Of a stretch of 64,000 nucleotides of DNA, positions 35,201 to 44,871 are shown piece after piece. The stretch is taken from assembly GCA_036250225.1 (NCBI GenBank), contig JAPZLL010000028.1, positions 388,765-452,764 of the forward strand, written 5' to 3'. Under the pieces are notes generated by a model. That model was given only the letters and a program-made list of their open reading frames with translations. It made no database searches and was not told the DNA's origin. Origin of the DNA: Cercophora sp. LCS_1 (Eukaryota > Ascomycota > Sordariomycetes > Sordariales > Lasiosphaeriaceae). Made by a program: the position numbers and the translations under genes. Position 1 is the stretch's first letter. Each line of letters starts with the position of its first letter.

Positions 35201-37167
35201 TCGGGATGTTGATGTGCACTTACCAACAAGCTTCCATGTCGGAGGGTGTGACAACCGCTGCAGAACGGCATCCATGTCTTCCAAGTCTTTCCGGATCTTC
35301 TGGTTATTGAGGATGAGCTCCTTGCCCATCGTCAGCCACTGCGCTCCTTGACCGCTGAAGACCATGACCACCGGCGAAGCCCTGGACGGAGCCTCTGCTG
35401 TGCTGGGAACTCCAACAAGGTTGCCGTTGGGTTGAACGATGGCGAAGGAGCGGTACGGGAGATGCTGACGTCTCAATGCACATGTGTAGGCAATGTCCGA
35501 GGTTTCCTCAGGGCTCAGACGAACACGCTCTTGGAACTGCTTGAACTGGGCTGCCAGCGACGCTTCTGTGCTAGCAGAAAGGAGCAGGAGCTCGGCTGAC
35601 GGGTCGATACCAGGCTGGCTGTCGCCGAGCTGAAGGGGCTGATTTGCAGGGGAGGGGTTCCAAGCCTCTAGAATGGCGTGAGAATTCGTCCCACCCATGC
35701 CGAACGAGTTGACGCTGATCCGCTCGGCGCGGCCTTGTGGGAACGGTGTCGGAACAACGGGGACGGTCAGCTTGTGCTGGTCGAAAGGAACTACGGGCAG
35801 TGCAAGTCGGAGTTAGTCATGGGAATTGCCAGGCTCGGGACGGAGGGGACCTCACTCTTGGGGTTGGGATTATGGAACTTGATGTTTGGCGGGATGGTCT
35901 TGTGCTCGAGGGCGAGGACGCACTTGATGATGCTGGTCAGACCGGAGGCGCCCTCCCCGTGGCCGAGGTTCGGCTTGACAGAGCCAATGAGCACCCCGGC
36001 GCTGCCGAAGACGCTGCCGACGGCGCTGGTCTCGATGGGGTCACCCGTCGGAGTGCCGGTGCCGTGGCACTCGACGAAGGCCGTGTCGCTGGGATCAAGC
36101 CCGGCGGAGCGATAGGCGTGGCGGATGAGGGCGGCCTGGGCGTCGCCATTGGGAGTCACTAGGCTCACGCCCTTGCCGTCGGTGTTGACCGCAGTGGCGC
36201 GGATGACGGCGCGGACAGGGTTGCCGTCGCGGAGGGCGTCCTCGAGCGGCTTGATGTAGATTGCGCTGACTGCTTCGGCGCGGGCGAAGCCGTTGGCTGC
36301 AGCGTCGAACGTTTTGCAGGAGGCGTCGGGGGAGAGAAGCTCGTTCGCCGCCATGGTTGCCGTAAGCATGGGCGTCAGAATCATGCTCGTCCCTGCCACA
36401 ACCGCCGCACACGCATCTCCGGCCTGGACGGCCCGGCACGCCTCGTGCAGCGCCACCATCGACGCCGAACAGCCCGTCTTGACGGCCATCGACGGCCCGC
36501 GAAAGTCGTACTCAAAGCTCATTCGGTTCGCCAGCATCAGGTCGCCCGCGCCCGTCACCGAGGACCCGCCTCCCGGGCCCGCCGTGTCGCGCGCCGTCAC
36601 CAGCAGCCAGTCGTCCCCAAAGGTGCCGACGTAGCAGCCCACGGCCTTCCCGCGATACCTGTCGCCCACCTCCCCTGCATCGTCGAGACACTCCCGCGTC
36701 ACCTCCAGCAACATCCGCTGTTGCGGATCCGTGCGCTCTAGCTCGCTCTTGGTCAGCCGGAAGACGGCCGTATCCAGCGCAGCGAGATCCTCTTCGAGGA
36801 AGTAGCCTTGCTCAATCGTGAAGCCATTCTTCCCGCCGAGCGATCCGTCAAACCCAAACGCGTTGTAGCGGCTCGCAGGAATAGGCCCGCGCGCGTCGCG
36901 GCCGTTGATGAGCAGGGACCAGTAGTCTGGGGGGTGTCAGTGGCTTGAGATCGAGGGGTGGGCATTGGAGGTGGACACACCGTCACAGTTGCGGATGCCG
37001 CCCGGCAAACGGAGGCCGACGCCGCAGATTGCGATGGGCTTGGGGCCAGGCTTGGGGCCATTGCCATTCCCTGGCGCCTCGGAATGGGGCGACTCGCTGA
37101 CGCTGAGCGTAGTCGGCGGGCTGCATGTGTCAAGAGAGAAACGAATGGGCTCCTCGACAGTGGCCAT
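29260..37167 (-). CDS. Highly reducing polyketide synthase, KS-AT-DH-MT-ER-KR-ACP
   Basis: Five exons (37167-36981, 36926-35856, 35790-35224, 35084-30698, 30649-29260) sum to 7602 bases, 2533 residues, all in phase. KS: Cys215 in KTGCSASMVAL, His350 in ECHGTGTP, His385 in KPNLGHGEG. AT: GHSSGE, Ser655. DH: His971 in WLADHKIQSD, Asp1149 in HPTAIDACLQ. C-methyltransferase: ILEVGAGTGG at about 1410. Enoyl reductase: from about 1800, with SACGGVGLAA near 1937-1946. KR: GGASGLG at 2147, Tyr2286 in QANYKAGC. ACP: Ser2485 in MGMDSL. There is no thioesterase, reductase or condensation domain, so release needs another enzyme or water. An in-frame Met lies 21 codons upstream (37230). The product should be a reduced, possibly methyl-branched polyketide. 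Confidence 0.93.
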
Positions 37168-38327
37168 TGTTCGCGACGCAGTCAGCAAAGGGTGTGGCGT
37201 GGGTGAAGTAGCAGCAGTCAGAGTTTTCAAGTGTCCCGTTTCTCAGAATGAACAACAAAGGGTCAAGAGGAGCAAGGGACAAAGGGCTAAGAGAGCAAGG
37301 GACATCAGCCCTCATATCCCCCGCCTAACGGCATCTCCGCCGCCCAGCTTCAACTACCTGCAGGAGAGAAAGCTCGACAGACTCCTGATTGACCATCCAG
37401 GTTGGCTTACATGCCCTCGTCTCTAAACCACCGAATCGCGACGGACTTCCTCCCCATTCCGGAGTTGCCAAGCGAGCCCCTCAGTCCAGAAGCCGGCACA
37501 CGGAGAGACCACGTCCCCGACATCACGCGATCCCACTCCAGCCAACGAGCTTATCAGGAGAACATGCTGCCAAGTTATCGGCGCCCAACTGCTAGCACCA
37601 GCAAAGCATTATCTCAGAGTTGAGCTGCATACGTCTCCGTGTGTAATCGGCGCAGGGTAACACACACCGTGTAGGTCCCCGAACTAGAGCTTACCCCGCA
37701 CATATATGCATGTTGAAGCAGAGGGGTCGTCTCTCCGATTAGGCTGGAAAGTAGCCGACATATGGCCGTCTAGCTGCAGGTGTGAACCGTAGACTCGAGA
37801 CTTTGCCCCGCTGGCAAGCTTAAGGGAACAAAGTCTGCAGGTCGGATGCTGCGTCGCAATGCAAGCCCACCGCCAGCTAACCATGAACAAGGCGGCACGG
37901 CCCACTGCGTCCAATACGGCCCCATGAAACGCTTCCCTTGACCACTAGCAAATTATCCTGGCCATCCATCTCGCCAGTCCAGGAACTCGGCAGGAATCTC
38001 CAACTGGGCGCGCCGCGCCAGAGTAACGCACGCCGATATGTGCTGCTTTTCTGGCCTGATATGTTACAAGTCAGGTAGCTTGCACGAGGATACACATGTC
38101 ACTGCTTCCAAGAAGCTTGCTGGTGGGCTTACTCTACAAAGCGACAAGGCATCGATATTCGACTCTGACAGTGTTTTAATTAATGCTGGGATATCGAGCT
38201 GCATCTGTCGCCGCCGCCCGAAGTATCACCCGACTCACATCCCGACACTTGCACCCAGTTTAGACGGGAAAGGATTCTGATGCCGTTCGCCGGCTCCCAT
38301 TCTGTAAAGCACTGGTATCATCAGTTC
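37168..38327. other. PKS upstream region
   Basis: The first several hundred bases upstream of the PKS start should hold its promoter. Open frames at 37389-37623 on the plus strand overlap one another and show no motif. No other gene is seen before the inverted-repeat element. Confidence 0.45.
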
Positions 38328-38437
38328 AAATCGGCTAGGTTATTTCGAGGGCTTCTGATAGGGGGGTACCCCCATTTTTGATAGGGGGCATCCTCCACCC
38401 AATTTTGATAGGGGGGCACCCCAAAACCTTGGTGCAC
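38328..38437 (+). repeat. Left terminal inverted repeat
   Basis: Contains two nested units of the form TTTTGATAGGGGG, at about 38375 and 38402, so the left end has an internal duplication that the right end lacks. Confidence 0.6.
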
Positions 38438-39795
38438 AGTTACAGCCACAACCAACACATAATACAATACAACTGATCTTTTTTTCTACTGTCTCCTGCA
38501 AAATAAGATATCATAGAATACTTCCTATATATTTCCTAATCTATACAATGCCCAGGGGCCGTGAAATAGTCGTCCTGAATGCCTGCAGCGTTCCAGGGAG
38601 CTTACAAACATCTATTTCCAATGCAATCACTCCCTAAACTTTGCAGGCACTCGGACATTGCAGCCGTGGCGTGTCTGTTTCACAGGCCGCACAGGGAACA
38701 ATTCCCCATTGGCCACCTAATCCTTAGTGGTACTACCCGCGCGAGCCCTCTTCCTTAATTGGCTCGACTAGCTCGCTATAACTAACGAAGGCCGTTGGTT
38801 GCGGAGGATTACACACGTGTGTTTCTCGGTGGTTTTTGCTGTATTGGTGGTAACGGCCGCCAGAGGGTTCGGCTCAAGCGCGCACCAAGTAGGACTCAGG
38901 GGCCTAGGGGCATACCCAGTACTAGGTACAGGAGTACCTAACTCAACATGTGGAGGGCTTAGGGAACCTTTAAGCTCCCAGGCCGATAACCTACACCTTA
39001 TACCGAGTTATAGCTGTGGTGCAGACCCCTTTACGGGCTTAGGGAGTCCGCTTTTGTCGCTGGCGCTTCCTGGGGCCAGGTGTTGCCCCGGATGCCTGTG
39101 ATGCCTATGCCTGTGATGCCTATGCCTGACCGCCCAGAACAGAATTCTCAGTAGGTATCGCTACTTGATTGTTCTTCAGCCTCCCCTTCCTCTTCTCAGC
39201 AACCTTAGGATTAAGGATTCAAAGCTAGAGGTCCCCATCATCCTGTTTTAGTTAGAAACGCTCCTATTACAGATAAAAAGTACTTAGTAATCTAACGTCA
39301 AGGTACTAACGAGGTAAAACACCTGATATACAAAGCTTTTTGCCTTTCTGAAGTCTCCTGAAGATGGTACGCCTGCAGGGGAGGCTATACTGTAAGGAAA
39401 AAGAACACACGCCCTTACAGGGGCCCAGGCCTTTGGTAGCACTCAGCACTTTACGCAGCGATTGTACCAGTATTCTGGTCTCTGGCAGCTTCAGAGGACT
39501 CTAGGGCGTGAAATCGCTATAATAGGACACTTCGTCGTCGCTATATTAGCTGCCCGCGTTGCTAGGTAGGCCATCACTGCTGATCTTGGATGTGCGACCG
39601 GTACGCGCGCGACGGCAAATGGGCGTACGGAGCTGGAAAAAGCGGCAATGGCCTGAATATCAATCAAATTAGCTATATGAAATGTATTAAATCGTTATAA
39701 CGAACCGTTATTGTTGTGTTATTACCCTGTTGCAGTCGATGGATGTGGTGTGGTGACATGCATACGAATGTTTAAAGTTTGCAGTGGTGGAGCCG

Positions 39796-39885
39796 CTAAG
39801 GTTTGTGGGGTTCCCCTAGTAATTTTGGTGGAGGATGCCCCCCTATTGAAAGCCATTTCGAGGCAGACACTAGCCAAACCGATTT
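39796..39885 (-). repeat. Right terminal inverted repeat
   Basis: Reverse-complement match to the left end, with one copy of the AATAGGGGGGCATCCTCCACC block. Confidence 0.6.
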
Positions 39886-41265
39886 ACAGGGGCTGTTCCG
39901 ATGACGCAGGCCAAGGAGGCTTATCAGCGGTCCCCGCAATTGCGTCGCTATCCCCTATCCAGCTGCTTACTACCCCGCTTTATAACAATCCAACTTATCC
40001 CACTGCTCAGAGCGCAATCTAACCCTTTCGCGCAGCCCTTAATTTACGACTATTTCCGACTCGCTATGGCCGGCACATGCCGTACAGGAGCCAAGGGTGG
40101 CGCGCAGGCCCCCCCACCAGCCAGCTTGCCCACGGCAGCTGACATCACGTACATGGCTGCCGACGAGCGCGCACGCACTGCTTGTACAGCTGGCCTATAA
40201 GCTAAAAGAGACACAGAATACAATGCGCAGCTATGTATTAAAGCAGAAGTATCAGAAACACTGCACTCTGGAAAACTGTGGAAAACAAGAGGTTCTAATT
40301 GATTCTGTTGCCATGTAGTTCTAGCCTACAGCCAGAACCCCTTCTTCTATAGACCTATTCTCAATCTTCAGCCCTCGGCCTAGCAGTGGCTGTAAGCCAC
40401 TAGTGCAGGCAGTGCAAGGCATTCTGCCCGCCACAGGCTCACTTGCTCAGGCTAGCGCGTTCCAGCCTCTGGCTGGAACCCCTTTCTTTTTGACACCCTC
40501 CCTACGGCTCTGTCTTCACCAGGATAGCTCTGGCTTCCCTGGATCAGGCCGTAACACTACCTTCTACCGCTGCTAAAACTGGTATAATATCAAGGTCTTT
40601 ATGAGCTTTAACTATATATGAGTTCTCTTACTGTATGTAGCTTAAAGAGATGGAGGGTTTTTGGTGCTATTAGTTTAACAGCTGAGAAAAGGACCTATCT
40701 ACTACAGTATACTGGCATATAAGAGGCTAAAACATACAGCACATCACTTATACAAATCTCTCAGGCACGCCTGATTAAGGTAGTTATAATGGCAGCGAGC
40801 AAGAATTGGCAAAGGGGTAAGATTCCAACCTAGCCTAAGCCAAAGAAGTGAGCGGGGGCCGTGGTCTAAATACAAGCCAGTAATAGTTAGTATGCCAGGG
40901 GTAATATGTGCCCAGAGGTATATGATATGGTGTGCTGGGAGTATTTCCTTACATGTGGATTAAAGCTTGGGAGCAGCGCTTTAAGGTACATATATGCTGT
41001 AAGCAGCGGAGTAAGGGTGGCCTTAATAATAATAACTTTACCAGTGATAGCTTCCTTAAGCTCTTACAGCACCTGCAAGTTGTGCTTTTACAAGACTTAG
41101 CTACCTTACAGCTACAGTTCCCTACATTACCTTTCTTCTCATACGCCCCATTTTACAGGCCTGATTGGGCTGTATTTGCAGAAAGCGTATAGGCTAGTGT
41201 AGATGATATAAAGGAGCAAAATCACTCCTTATCAAGCGGGTTCTCCCAGAGCTTTATAGCCTAGT
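39886..41265 (+). mobile_element. AT-rich transposon relic, possibly Crypton-like
   Basis: The stretch is AT-rich and TA-rich with many stop codons, as expected for repeat sequence decayed by point mutation. Near 41040-41190 the plus strand encodes a protein-like piece (VVLLQDLATLQLQFPTLPFF, then YAPFYRPDWAVFAESV). It resembles the C-terminal DNA-binding region (GCR1/Ndc10 type) found in fungal Crypton-like elements. Two blocks at about 40325 and 40460 share AGCC..CTGGAACCCCTT, so there may be internal direct repeats. No intact frame, recombinase motif or defined end is seen. The family assignment is tentative. Confidence 0.4.
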
Positions 41266-41388
41266 TAAAAGCACGTGCAGTGAACTGGTGATGAACGACA
41301 CACACACATTCTGAGCGCAGTGGTCGGCCTGGAAGGCCGACCTACAGGCTGAGCTTCCTCTGATCGGAGGTAGACATGTGGACGACGA

Positions 41389-41465
41389 CGATAACAACGT
41401 AGGAAGACGACGTAGGATAACAACGTAGGAAGACGACGTAGGAAAACAACGTAGGAAAACGACAA
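41389..41465. repeat. Short tandem repeat built from ACAACGTAGGAAGACGACGT
   Basis: The unit, about 27 bases (AACAACGTAGGAAGACGACGTAGGA plus 1-2 bases), recurs about three times with small changes. Within it the 12-14 base half unit (ACGTAGGAAAACA or similar) is also repeated. Confidence 0.7.
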
Positions 41466-41665
41466 CGCACCTCCTCACCCCCGGAACTTCGTCATGGTGG
41501 TGAGTTGTTCTGTTCAATCTAAATCTGAGGCGCTGGCGCAACACTTATGCTCAGGCGTCACGTGCCGAGCACGTGACAACCTGTTGCTCACCACCGTGAC
41601 TATGTACAAAAACGGAAAGGCAACCGCAGGCCAGCTCTCCTTAGCCGTCACCCCAAGTCAGCAGC

Positions 41666-42540
41666 CAACACTGACTTGCCATATCATCCGGGACCGTTGA
41701 TGCAAAGGAGTCGCTCCGTCCAATGTTTCCCCGACCCCTTTACCCACTGCTTGAACGCGATGTCGGAGTTGACCCATTGGCAAGTCCCAGGCCACTGATC
41801 GGGATGAAGCTCTTGAAGACGTGTTGATGCAGTTCCCAGACGTGATCGTAGAGCTCCCAGCTCGTTCCTGCGACAAAGTTGTCAACATCAAGAACGGAGT
41901 CAAAGGTTTGTCACCTTACTTGTCGACAAATTTCTTGAATTTTCGTCAACTCGCTGCTCAAGAAGTTCCCAAGCGGTTGCAATATCGTCAATGTCGTTGA
42001 GACCCAGCGTAAGCCTGTGACCAGAGCCGTCCGTAAGTTTCTTCACTTGTCTGAACAGACCTCTGCTCTTGGGCTGAACTGTAACCGACTCCAGGGAGTC
42101 GGCGGTAGCAGTTAGCGATGCCTGGGTGTCAATGGCCAAGCTCGACAGTAATGCCCATTGTTCCGGCGTCAATGTGACAGGGTGTGACGCGAGTTTCTGT
42201 AGGGCAGACGCAAGAGATGCAAGTCTCGACTCGAGTCTTTGGGTGACCCCTATGAACCGGGTTTTATTAATAGCCTAGGTGAGCCGCGTAGTCTCCTGCA
42301 GGAGCTTACTGAGGCCCGACAGGGCAGTGTCCATGTTGTCGCCTATTGCGGTCTTTCGTCTGAGATTCGAGGCGAATAACAAGAGTGCCATGGATAAGAC
42401 CGAAGAAGAGAAAGCCCGTGATGAATTTTCAGGCGCAGTTGTTGGAGCTTTATGACTGGGTGTGACTCCCAGCAATGAGCCAAGTGTCGAGCAAAGTCGG
42501 GCGTTGCTCAACCCCGCTCACGGTTGCCTTGTAGCGAAAC
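41666..42540 (-). pseudogene. Broken N-terminus of a STAND/NLR-type NTPase gene
   Basis: Reading the minus strand from about 42510 there is a helical N-terminal region (QRLESRLASLASALQKL, then LTPEQWALLSSLAI). Next come WELLEQRVDENSRN and a segment CQWVNSDIAFKQWVKGSG, the block that precedes the nucleotide-binding loop in fungal NACHT/STAND proteins. The P-loop follows as NGPG-stop-YGKSVLAADL: a TGA at 41684-41686 sits inside the loop. No ATPase domain or repeats follow, and the frames on either side of the putative intron near 41930-41885 do not join. This is a truncated, inactive relic; such genes usually act in nonself recognition and programmed cell death. Confidence 0.6.
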
Positions 42541-42714
42541 CAGAGTGGATTTGAAGGTCGATGATTGGTCTTGCTCGGACAAGCTCACCGTGCACTAAGG
42601 CTACTGCATCGCAGTCAACGGGTGAATGAGCATTTCGTCTTTCTCTGCATATGAACAGGTGAGCTGGAGAGCTCAGAACAGGTCACATTATAAATCCCAC
42701 AACCCTCCCAGTCC

Positions 42715-44544
42715 CTAACACAAGGCGTGGCAGAATGCGGCGTGATTGACTTTGCAAGAAACAGCGCCGCATATGTCAGGCCAAGTATCCAGACCAAGTT
42801 CCAATGTCGTGATAACTGCGCGTCCATGTTCGTCGGGAATACTTCTCACGTATTGTCCGATGAGTGTCCCTCTTTTTGTGTCCCACTCGCCATCCAGCCA
42901 CGTCCACCGACACTGGGGCGGGATCTTGCCGTCAACGTTTCTTCCCTCCTCCTCGAGTAGAACGGCTCCGAGTTTACCAAAAAGTTCGGACTCAGCGTCC
43001 CACGAACCCTCTCGCCACGGCATCTTGCGGGCCATCTCGAGTGCTTGCATGCGAATATTGTGATTGCGACACTTGGCGATGGCGGGCCCAAGAGTCGACA
43101 AGATTCCCATGCTGAGCGTGAAACGAGCGTGATATGCCGGTCGAGGCACCTCAATGGCAAACGACAAGCATTCGTCAAGCAGGCGGGCGAAATCATTGTC
43201 AAACTCGTCCCAGGCCATGTCGGTGTAATCGAGGCAGCATCGAAGTCCGATATTGACCACGATGCACTGAATCTGTATGAGTCGGATTGCTCGTGTTGCT
43301 TGTTTGTTTTTTTGTTCGACGGCGTGATGCAGTGCGACATCTAAGGCTTGCTGCCATCTCTGCAAATGTGACAGGTATGTCTGCTGTTGCTGAGACAACG
43401 CCGGGTCAATCTCAACGGACCTCGCTTGGGAGACCATGACAAGTGCTCGCCCTGTGAAGGCTGAGGCCCGCGAGAAGAACCGAGTCCATTCTCCCTGGAG
43501 AAGTCTTGGGTTAATATGCACAGGATCGGGTACATAGTCGCCTGCCAGTGTGTCCCAAAGGGCAAGATTTGACCTCTGTGTCTTGAGAAAGGGAGTCCAG
43601 CCGCCCATGATGGAGAGAAAGGGGAGCATGTATTCAATCTCAGCGACGTCCTCCTCAGCTCTTGCGTTCTTGAGCTTTGGTGATCTCGAGTTGGTCCGTC
43701 GATACTGCGACAAGTTGGTGCCGAGCAGTTGGATTGATGTAGTGATAAGCCCGTCTGCCATGTCCATGTTTCCTTGCATGAACTCGAACGTCAGAAGGAG
43801 GATTGTCATGACAAGGATTTCTCTCGGGGAGTGAGTGGGAAACCCAACACCCACTCGCTTGCGAAAGATTGACAGGGCCTGGAGATGATGGCGAAGTGCG
43901 AGTTGATGATTGCTGTCCACGACTGTTCTGGCTGTCCAAGGACGCAACGCAGACGGCTTGTCCCCCGGTGATGGACAAAGAAGAGAACTCGATATCGACT
44001 TTGAAAGCGCGGAAATTGCCAGGACGGCATGACGCGCACAGTCACTGGACATGGACTCCAAGAGTACCACTCGAGACCAAAAGTCGGTGCAGCTGTGGCC
44101 CGCGAGGTCCTTTGTGAGTTCGTGACGGAAGAAGTCAAAATATGGGACCTCGTCGGATGTTAAGATGTTTGACGGTGGGCCACGGCGCGGGCTTGGACGT
44201 GGGGCTAGGACCTGACGGGAGACGGCAACTGCGGACCCGGAACGCGGCCTCGAGATGGCGGGGGTCCGGGACCCGGGATCGGAGAGAGGCCCGTATCCAT
44301 CGCAGACAACCCGGGCGACTTGGCATGTCCTGCACATGGGCTTGCCTTCATCGCATTTGACACGGCGAATCTTGCATGTTCTGCAACCCGTGCGCACTTT
44401 TGGCTTACTGGCACGGGTTCTCTTTGGCGCTGCATCATGACGCGGCACGAGTTGAGCGGGGTCGGGATTTTTCGGGGGCTTGGATGCGATGGACGGCAGG
44501 GGATGACTTCCCGATTGCCCACAGGCTCCTTGTCGGGAACCCAT
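42715..44544 (-). CDS. Zn2Cys6 transcription factor, probable pathway regulator
   Basis: A single exon of 610 codons (609 residues) starting at 44544. The binuclear zinc cluster is CRTCKIRRVKCDEGKPMC followed by RTCQVARVVC, with cysteines at residues 54, 57, 64, 71, 74 and 81. The cluster is preceded by a basic KRTRASKPKVRTG stretch. The long C-terminal half has the helical, fungal-specific middle region seen in such regulators (for example ILVMTILLLTFEFMQGNMDM). The gene is divergent from the P450 with 327 bases between starts, and 5.5 kb from the PKS start. It probably activates the P450, and perhaps the PKS locus, by binding CGG half-sites. No introns; an upstream Met at 44823 is open but unlikely. 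Confidence 0.88.
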   Translation of the reverse strand: MGSRQGACGQSGSHPLPSIASKPPKNPDPAQLVPRHDAAPKRTRASKPKVRTGCRTCKIRRVKCDEGKPMCRTCQVARVVCDGYGPLSDPGSRTPAISRPRSGSAVAVSRQVLAPRPSPRRGPPSNILTSDEVPYFDFFRHELTKDLAGHSCTDFWSRVVLLESMSSDCARHAVLAISALSKSISSSLLCPSPGDKPSALRPWTARTVVDSNHQLALRHHLQALSIFRKRVGVGFPTHSPREILVMTILLLTFEFMQGNMDMADGLITTSIQLLGTNLSQYRRTNSRSPKLKNARAEEDVAEIEYMLPFLSIMGGWTPFLKTQRSNLALWDTLAGDYVPDPVHINPRLLQGEWTRFFSRASAFTGRALVMVSQARSVEIDPALSQQQQTYLSHLQRWQQALDVALHHAVEQKNKQATRAIRLIQIQCIVVNIGLRCCLDYTDMAWDEFDNDFARLLDECLSFAIEVPRPAYHARFTLSMGILSTLGPAIAKCRNHNIRMQALEMARKMPWREGSWDAESELFGKLGAVLLEEEGRNVDGKIPPQCRWTWLDGEWDTKRGTLIGQYVRSIPDEHGRAVITTLELGLDTWPDICGAVSCKVNHAAFCHALC

Positions 44545-44871
44545 GGCTACCAGCGCAGTATCGATCGGAAGTAGTGTCAGTGTTGACGGAGAAAGATTTG
44601 GCTGGGTTCGCGGGTTGGTGCGTTGCAGGTGGCGAAGGGTTTCCGAGTCATGACCCACAAGACTAAGATGGTGAGAAGTGATATGATTGGCCGTGTCGTA
44701 AACGACATCTCGGGCTGTGATTGGCGACGCATCTCTCCCCAGGGGGAAAATGAGAGGTCCCCGACAGTACTTAAAGCGCACTTTCCTCCTGCCGATGCAT
44801 GCATTCTCTCTCAAAGATTCCACGACCCAACCTTCCTTCTAAGCCCGGCCAAAGCCCGCCTCACAAGCCAA
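44545..44871. promoter_or_regulatory. Divergent promoter of the Zn2Cys6 regulator and P450 genes
   Basis: Only 327 bases separate the two start codons. The region contains a perfect 6+2+6 palindrome TGTCGTAAACGACA at 44694-44707. It also has two reverse CCAAT boxes (GATTGG, near 44685 and 44719) and an AP-1-like GAGTCATGACC near 44645. Toward the P450 a CAGTACTTAAAGC stretch near 44766 could serve as a TATA-like element. Function of each site is inferred from sequence only. Confidence 0.55.

Larger units (their letters stand above)
38328..39885. mobile_element. Non-autonomous element with long imperfect terminal inverted repeats
   Basis: The left end (38328 onward) reads AAATCGGCTAGG, then TTTCGAGGGCTTCTGATAGG, CATCCTCCACCCAATTTTGA and ACCCCAAAACCTTGGTG. 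The right end, read on the minus strand from 39885, gives AAATCGGTTTGGCTAG, then CTCGAAATGGCTTTCAATAG, CATCCTCCACCAAAATTACT and ACCCCACAAACCTTAGCGG. The ends are clearly homologous over roughly 90-110 bases with differences. The 1.56 kb between has no intact transposase and includes a short tandem repeat (GATGCCTATGCCTGT) near 39095-39130. It looks like a decayed DNA transposon or large MITE. I could not define a target-site duplication. Confidence 0.6.

Noticed and set aside
38799..39101. A 100-codon frame inside the inverted-repeat element
   Set aside because: It starts with a membrane-like stretch but has no homologous pattern, and the region is repeat-derived; not enough to call a gene.
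41254..41544. Arg/Leu-rich minus frames over the ACGTAGGA tandem repeat
   Set aside because: Composition follows the tandem repeat.
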